Assembly (NCBI GenBank): GCA_945787595.1
Contig: CALZJV010000596.1
Span: 1-9,795, forward strand
Source of the DNA: an uncultured Desulfobacterales bacterium
GTDB lineage: Bacteria; Desulfobacterota; Desulfobacteria; Desulfobacterales; JAFDCJ01
Length of the DNA stretch: 9,795 nucleotides
Direction: 5' to 3'
This document shows positions 5,556-9,795 of the stretch, in pieces. The notes below the pieces were generated by a model that made no database searches, had not been told where the DNA came from, and was given only the letters and a program-made list of their open reading frames with translations. Each line of letters opens with the position of its first letter. Position 1 is the first letter of the stretch. A program made the position numbers and the translations under genes.

Positions 5556-6211
5556 ATGAAACAGTGGATTAAGATCGAAAGGATACCCGGTGTTCTGGCG
5601 TCTTCATACGAGAAGGCGACCCGATTGGTCATTGAAAGCTACTACAGCCAGGTCGCTGAAGAAATCGCATCAAGTTCTGCAACCGGCACTATACTAGATC
5701 TTGGCACAGGACCGGGATATCTGCCAGTTGAGATTGTAAGACGTAAACCGGATATAAAAATCATCGGTATTGACCTCAGCAAAAAATTAATTCAAATGGC
5801 TCAGGCCAATGCCGCAAGAGCAGGTTTATCGAGCCATCTCCAATTTGAAGTCGGAAACTCCGCCGACCTCCGTTTTGATGATGCTGAGTTTGATATGGTG
5901 ATCAGCACCGGCATTCATTAAAAAATCCGGTAAGGGTTTTAAAAGAAATACACCGGGTATTGAAAAGAGGTGGACAGGCCTGGATTTATGACCCCGCCAA
6001 TATTGCGACCTGTATCGATTTAAGAAAATGGAAAGCATCCCTTAATTTTAGCGAGCGATCATCTTTATGGGTTTTTAAACTTCTCGGCTTGCACAAACCG
6101 ATTGCGGCATATACCCGGGAGCAGGTGATTCCCATGGTCCAAGCAACCAAATTTGAGTCTTTCGAGATCGATGAAAGAAAGAATGAAATACGGATTAAAT
6201 TAAGGAAATAG
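5556..6211 (+). pseudogene. Class I SAM-dependent methyltransferase, frameshifted
   Basis: The first frame (ATG 5556) carries the SAM-binding motif I ILDLGTGPGY (residues 46-55), the acidic motif II region IIGIDLSKKLIQMA, and FDMVISTG. It then stops at TAA 5919-5921. The second frame resumes the family pattern from about 5918 with LKNPVRVLKEIHRVLKRGGQ and continues to a TAA ending at 6211, giving about 215 residues in all. Members normally read S-T-G-S-[LI]-H-H-x-x-[KN]-P at the junction. Here only about 5 bases stand between the codons for G and L where about 12 are expected, which fits a 7-base deletion. That removes part of the conserved loop as well as shifting the frame. The substrate is unknown. 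An in-frame stop at 5541 limits upstream extension, and the ribosome binding site is weak. The gene runs tail to tail towards the SDR gene, with 24 bases between them. Confidence 0.82.
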
Positions 6212-6235
6212 TAACCCTGAACCTCTGAACCTTTA

Positions 6236-7003
6236 CTATTGCGCCAGATAGCCGCCGTCCACGGGAATGACTGTCCCTGTGGTGTAGCTCGAGGCGTTGG
6301 AGGACAGATACAAAACAGCCCCGACAACCTCGGAGGCCTTTCCAAAGCGGCGCAGCGGAATCTGTTTCACGATGGCCTCGTGAATCTTCTCCGAATCCCG
6401 CAGCCCTCTGGTTAAATCGGTTTCCAAATAATGGGGAGCGATAGAGTTGACACGAATATGGTGCCGGGCCCATTCCAGGGCCAGACTTTTAGTCAGCAGA
6501 ATGATTCCGGATTTTGACACACAGTACGCCGGGGCACGCGGAACGCCGCTAATTCCTGCGGTCGATGCAATGTTGACAATACTACCACCGCCGCCGCTGA
6601 TCATCGACTTACCGATATGTTTGCAGCAAAGGAAGGTCCCTCGCAGGTTTATCTCAACAATGTGATCCCATTGATCCACCGGGAGGTCTTCCGTGGCGAT
6701 ATAGCTTAATTGAGATACACCGGCATTATTGACCAGAATATCCACCTGCAGGTTTTCAGCCCCGGCCATCTTGGTCAAATTCTTAACCTGACTTTCATCG
6801 GAGATATCGGTTTGAACAGCAAGACAGCGCCTGCCGCATTGCTTAACCAATTCCGCTGTTTCGTGCGGATACACGGCGTCAGCCAGAACCAGTGAAGCGC
6901 CATATTGGGCAAGCCCCAAGGCAATCTCCCTGCCCAGGCCCCGGGCAGCGCCGGTTACCAGGGCAGTTTTTCCTCCAAGCATGAACAATTCCTTGAAATC
7001 CAT
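6236..7003 (-). CDS. Short-chain dehydrogenase/reductase (classical SDR), intact
   Basis: This is a 255-residue classical SDR and should be a soluble NAD(P)(H)-dependent oxidoreductase. The cofactor motif TGAARGLG is at 17-24 and NNAG at 92-95. The catalytic set is complete: Asn119, Ser147, Tyr160 and Lys164 (YCVSK). Asp42 at the end of the second strand suggests NAD(H) preference over NADP(H). The usual PG after the active site is replaced by PHYLETDL, a modest departure that may affect substrate-loop shape. The C-terminal GTVIPVDGGY is standard. GGAG 7 bases before the ATG supports the start. It follows the molybdopterin oxidoreductase gene by 32 bases on the same strand, so the two are probably co-transcribed and used in one pathway. 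FabG-like and hydroxyacyl/alcohol dehydrogenase roles cannot be told apart here. Confidence 0.95.
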   Translation of the reverse strand: MDFKELFMLGGKTALVTGAARGLGREIALGLAQYGASLVLADAVYPHETAELVKQCGRRCLAVQTDISDESQVKNLTKMAGAENLQVDILVNNAGVSQLSYIATEDLPVDQWDHIVEINLRGTFLCCKHIGKSMISGGGGSIVNIASTAGISGVPRAPAYCVSKSGIILLTKSLALEWARHHIRVNSIAPHYLETDLTRGLRDSEKIHEAIVKQIPLRRFGKASEVVGAVLYLSSNASSYTTGTVIPVDGGYLAQ

Positions 7004-7035
7004 TCATTATCTCCGATTCGGCTTCGGATCAGTTG

Positions 7036-9087
7036 CTAGGCCTTGCGAATGGCACACTGAAGTGATTTTTGGTCCGGATAGCCCATGATGGGTTCCCTGC
7101 AATTGACGTCGGTAAGTAGATTGCCGTTGGCATCTCCACCCCAGCCATGAGGAACCAGCACAACTCCCTCGGCGACCCGTTCGTCCACGCGGGCCTTCAT
7201 TGTCACCCGACCTCGATTGCTCTCCACCAGGATCTTATCACCGTCTTCGATGGCAAACTTTTTAGCGGTTTCAGGACCAATCTCGGTCAGGGCCTCGGGG
7301 CAAATCTTTTTCAGGGCACTCATCCCACGGTGCTGGCTGTGCGTGTAGTATAAATTGCGGTTTCCGACAGATAGAATCAAGGGATATTTTTTGCGAAATG
7401 TTTTATTCCCGCGGACAGGGCCTCTCTCCGGTTCAAGGTAAGAGGGCAGGGGGTCAAATCCAGCCTTTTTCAGGGTATCACTGTAGATTTCAATTTTTCC
7501 CGAAGGCGTGCGGAATAGACCCTCCGGAGTGGCATATTTTTTTTCGGCGTAAAAATCCCCTTGCGGTTTTTCGTTCAGGAGGTAGTCAAACGGCAGCCCG
7601 GTGGGCTCGAGCATGAATGCAACGAATTGCTCTTCGGATTTCCAGGGAAATTTATCCTCAAATCCCATTCGCCCCGCCAACTCGGTCAGGAATCTCCACT
7701 CCGACCAGCTTTCGTTCAGCGGTTCAATGCACTTTTTCCTCAGCATCAAATAAGGTATGCAGTGGCAGACATTGTATGTGTAGGCCACGCCCCATTTTTC
7801 CAGATGCGAACAAGCCGGCAGGACATAGTGGGCCGCCTTGGCGGTATCCGTCATGAAAAGATCGTGTACCACCAGCAGTTCCAATTTGTCAAACGCCTCC
7901 CTGAAGGCATTGCTGTCCGGCATGGAGACAAGGGGATTTCCGCCGACCACCAGAAATGCCTTCAGTTTCTGCGGGATGCTTTCGGGCACCAGCGTTACCA
8001 CACCGTAAGGTGCCTTGCGACCCCATAGGTCAAAGAACAGGGGATATTGGTTCGAGCCGAGCGGATCACCGCCACCCAGACTGAACCCGGGATTGCCGAA
8101 ACGGGGTGCCGGGCCAGTCACCCAACCACCCGGCACGTTGATGTTGCCCGTAATTGCCTGCAACACCGAGAAGGCTCGGCTGTTTTGAGTACCGTTGGCG
8201 GTCTGATCCTGGGTGCAGGTGCCCTGGAAGATGCTGGCCCCTTTGGTCCCTGCAAACAGTCTGGCCAGGTTGCGAATGTCAGCGGCAGGGATCCAGGTGA
8301 TTTCCTCGGCCCACTGCGGGGTGTATTTTCGAACATGGGGTATCAGTTTGTCGAAGCCGCTGGTATGTGTTTCAACAAATTCGCGGTCGTAAAGATCTTC
8401 TTCGATGATAACGTTCATCAAGGCCAATGCCAGTGCGCCGTCCGTGCCGGGCCGGATGCGCAGATACATGTCGGCCTTATCGGCCAGCGGGATGTGCTTA
8501 GGATCGATGACCACCAACTTGGCCCCTTTTTTCAGGTTCCTGGCGAGGAAAAATTTAAGCGGAAAGTCAGATTGGTCAGGATTGTGACCCCAAAGAATGT
8601 AAAGATTGGAGTCGGGTTCTTCAGTAGGGTAGCGGCCGAAAGTCATTTGGCGGGTGCGTATACGCATGCGGTAGCAGATGCTTTCGACTGAAAAGAAATT
8701 GGGTGAACCGAAACCCGATCTAAGCAGGTGGACCAGGGTAGACATCTCCAGGTTCTCGACACCGATGGAGCCGCAGAAAAATCCCAGTATCTGAGGTCCA
8801 TAAGCGTCCTTCAGACGGGTGAGCTTCTCGGCAATTTCGTCAAGGGCGCGGTCCCAGGAAATTTCTTTGAAACTCCCGTTTATGCGTTTTAGCGGCTGCT
8901 TGAGGCGGTCGGGGCTGTATACGACCTCCAGAGCGTTAGCCCCTTTAGGGCAGAGCCTTCCCCTGTTAATGGGATGAGATTCCAAGCCCCTGATCTTCGT
9001 CGCTTTTCCATCTTCAACTGTCACTTTGGCGCCGCAACTATGATAACATAGCGTGCAATCCGTAAGAACCTCCCTTTTTTCAGCCAT
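7036..9087 (-). CDS. Molybdopterin (Mo/W-bisPGD) oxidoreductase with one [4Fe-4S] cluster, intact
   Basis: This 683-residue catalytic subunit belongs to the DMSO-reductase superfamily. The N-terminal cluster motif C-x2-C-x3-C-x27-C is complete (Cys11, 14, 18, 46, the last in RLCPKG). Cys138 in FFSVESICYR is in the right place to be the protein ligand of Mo or W. Typical motifs follow: LYILWGHNPDQSDFP, LVVIDPKHIPLADKAD with LRIRPGTDGALALA, TGNINVPGGWVTGPAP, and LVVGGNPLVSMPD. The C-terminal dinucleotide-binding barrel starts near residue 570 (YPLILSVGNRNLYYTHSQHRG). The N-terminus has no twin-arginine signal, so a cytoplasmic enzyme is expected. No Fe-S or membrane partner subunit is adjacent; only the SDR follows. 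AAGGAG (9095-9100) 7 bases before the ATG fixes the start. Relatives include formate dehydrogenases, thiosulfate/polysulfide reductases and acetylene hydratase. A cysteine ligand fits several of these, so I do not assign a substrate. Confidence 0.95.
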   Translation of the reverse strand: MAEKREVLTDCTLCYHSCGAKVTVEDGKATKIRGLESHPINRGRLCPKGANALEVVYSPDRLKQPLKRINGSFKEISWDRALDEIAEKLTRLKDAYGPQILGFFCGSIGVENLEMSTLVHLLRSGFGSPNFFSVESICYRMRIRTRQMTFGRYPTEEPDSNLYILWGHNPDQSDFPLKFFLARNLKKGAKLVVIDPKHIPLADKADMYLRIRPGTDGALALALMNVIIEEDLYDREFVETHTSGFDKLIPHVRKYTPQWAEEITWIPAADIRNLARLFAGTKGASIFQGTCTQDQTANGTQNSRAFSVLQAITGNINVPGGWVTGPAPRFGNPGFSLGGGDPLGSNQYPLFFDLWGRKAPYGVVTLVPESIPQKLKAFLVVGGNPLVSMPDSNAFREAFDKLELLVVHDLFMTDTAKAAHYVLPACSHLEKWGVAYTYNVCHCIPYLMLRKKCIEPLNESWSEWRFLTELAGRMGFEDKFPWKSEEQFVAFMLEPTGLPFDYLLNEKPQGDFYAEKKYATPEGLFRTPSGKIEIYSDTLKKAGFDPLPSYLEPERGPVRGNKTFRKKYPLILSVGNRNLYYTHSQHRGMSALKKICPEALTEIGPETAKKFAIEDGDKILVESNRGRVTMKARVDERVAEGVVLVPHGWGGDANGNLLTDVNCREPIMGYPDQKSLQCAIRKA

Positions 9088-9312
9088 ATGTCTGCTCCTT
9101 TTCCACCATTATGAAATTGTACTCTAATATATCTCCTTATCTCTTTCAAGATTTTTCGGAACATGATTTTCATTGAGTAAGTTATTTATGTAAATTCAGT
9201 CAACTCCATAGTAAATTGAAACCACCTTGCTCAGGATAGCAACCTCGTTGTCTTGCATATTTTTCCGTTTGTGGTATGAATCTGAATCCAGGCAAATACA
9301 CCTGAATGTCTG
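9088..9312. promoter_or_regulatory. Divergent intergenic region with possible promoters
   Basis: The 310 bases between the two divergent genes should contain both promoters. For the rightward gene, TTGCAT (9253-9258), a 16-base spacer and TATGAA (9275-9280) make a weak sigma-70-like pair. For the leftward operon, TTGACT (complement of 9199-9204) has a good -35 sequence, but the matching -10 17 bases on (CTTACT) is poor. Both are guesses from consensus only. I see no riboswitch or terminator here. Confidence 0.25.
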
Positions 9313-9335
9313 TGGCCGATCGGCCGAACCGGCCA
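9313..9335. promoter_or_regulatory. GGCC-rich palindrome, candidate operator
   Basis: The perfect 12-bp palindrome GGCCGATCGGCC (9314-9325) is followed by a third GGCC half-site. TGGCCG (9313-9318) and CGGCCA (9330-9335) form outer inverse arms. It stands out in otherwise A/T-rich DNA about 60 bases before the HAD gene start and just after the candidate -10, so it could bind a repressor. A short stem-loop in the 5' leader is the alternative. No regulator gene is in the window. Confidence 0.3.
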
Positions 9336-9397
9336 TAATTTAAACGAGTTGAAATGAAAGATCATCGAAATATAACCGGCATAATATGGAGGTAAGA

Positions 9398-9795
9398 TTG
9401 TCATCTGAAGATCGCAAGCTGACTGTGGCTGCGGTGATGTTCGATCTGGACGGAACCCTGATTGACTCGGTGCCGATCTATTACGAAATCATCGATATCG
9501 TATTTGCAGAGCTCGGGGTACCGGCGGTATCCAGAGAGAATCTGCTGGAAGCCATGGATGACGGTGAATTTGACTGGAACTGCGTGCTTCCAAATCATAT
9601 GAAAAAACTTAAAAATGAGTTAAGCAAAAAAGCCCGGGGGATCATCGATGAAATTGCCCCGGCAATGTTTCACAAACAGGTTAAATTAATCCCCGGTGCG
9701 GATGTCATATTCAGAGAAATTGCCTCAACAGGGGCAAAGATCGGGCTTGTCACTTCCACCCCGGCCCAACAGATGGCTATCAAAATGCTACCGCT
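9398..9795 (+). CDS. HAD-superfamily phosphatase / phosphoglucomutase-like hydrolase (partial, runs past the window)
   Basis: The open frame reads to the window edge (132 complete codons). Motif I VMFDLDGTLIDS gives the nucleophile Asp16 and Asp18. The helical insert after it fits a C1 cap, and motif II appears at KIGLVTSTPA (Thr119/Ser120). Motifs III and IV (Lys, Asp pair) lie beyond the window. The family hydrolyses or transfers phosphate through an aspartyl-phosphate; the substrate is unknown. I chose the TTG start because GGAGG (9388-9392) lies 5 bases upstream of it. The in-frame ATG at 9386 overlaps that site and has none of its own; it would add four residues (MEVR). The gene is divergent from the Mo-enzyme operon, so shared regulation is possible but not shown. 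Confidence 0.9.
   Translation, partial: MSSEDRKLTVAAVMFDLDGTLIDSVPIYYEIIDIVFAELGVPAVSRENLLEAMDDGEFDWNCVLPNHMKKLKNELSKKARGIIDEIAPAMFHKQVKLIPGADVIFREIASTGAKIGLVTSTPAQQMAIKMLP

Noticed and set aside
8047..8691. 214-codon plus-strand open frame opposite the molybdopterin oxidoreductase gene
   Set aside because: It lies fully antisense to a strongly supported gene, reads as low-complexity A/G/R/P-rich peptide and has no family signature. It is a G/C-driven shadow frame.

Overview
This looks like a bacterial chromosome segment from an anaerobe. A Desulfobacterota (sulfate-reducer-like) host is my best guess. The guess rests on a cytoplasmic-type molybdopterin/Fe-S oxidoreductase, the UPF0261 protein and the style of the dispersed repeats. 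No rRNA or tRNA gene is present to confirm it. The left and centre (about 3.3-5.5 kb) look more A/T-rich than the gene-dense right end.

Layout. The window opens with the last 28 codons of an unknown plus-strand gene, then about 680 bases of non-coding DNA holding two inverted-repeat structures. Next is an intact minus-strand UPF0261 (Tm-1-like) gene (768-2039). Between it and a minus-strand flavin reductase-like gene (2612-3046) lies a dispersed-repeat-like element with arms of 7-bp repeats (2262-2447), plus a 30-codon ORF. The flavin reductase gene is cut short by a perfect 35-bp tandem duplication. A second structured element (3104-3247) separates it from an intact EamA-type transporter (3387-4256). 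Upstream of the transporter are an HD-domain hydrolase gene split by a frameshift (4319-4965) and the tail of what looks like a class V aminotransferase (4998-5066). An 80-bp hairpin element (5400-5479) follows. A frameshifted SAM methyltransferase (5556-6211, plus strand) then runs tail to tail into the right-hand operon.

The right-hand operon is minus-strand and intact: a 683-residue molybdopterin oxidoreductase followed after 32 bases by a 255-residue short-chain dehydrogenase. The two probably act in one oxidation or reduction pathway, but the substrate cannot be read from sequence. Divergent from it, a HAD-family phosphatase gene runs off the right edge.

The main theme is gene decay. 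Between about 2.5 and 6.2 kb, four of five recognisable genes are broken, by a 35-bp duplication, two frameshifts and a frameshifted remnant. The same stretch carries several repeat elements. The flanking genes are intact. Either this is an accessory region in decay or it is a stretch of poor consensus sequence; read data would decide. I did not find a convincing new multi-gene system. The most unusual signals are the duplication-induced truncation and the repeat elements.
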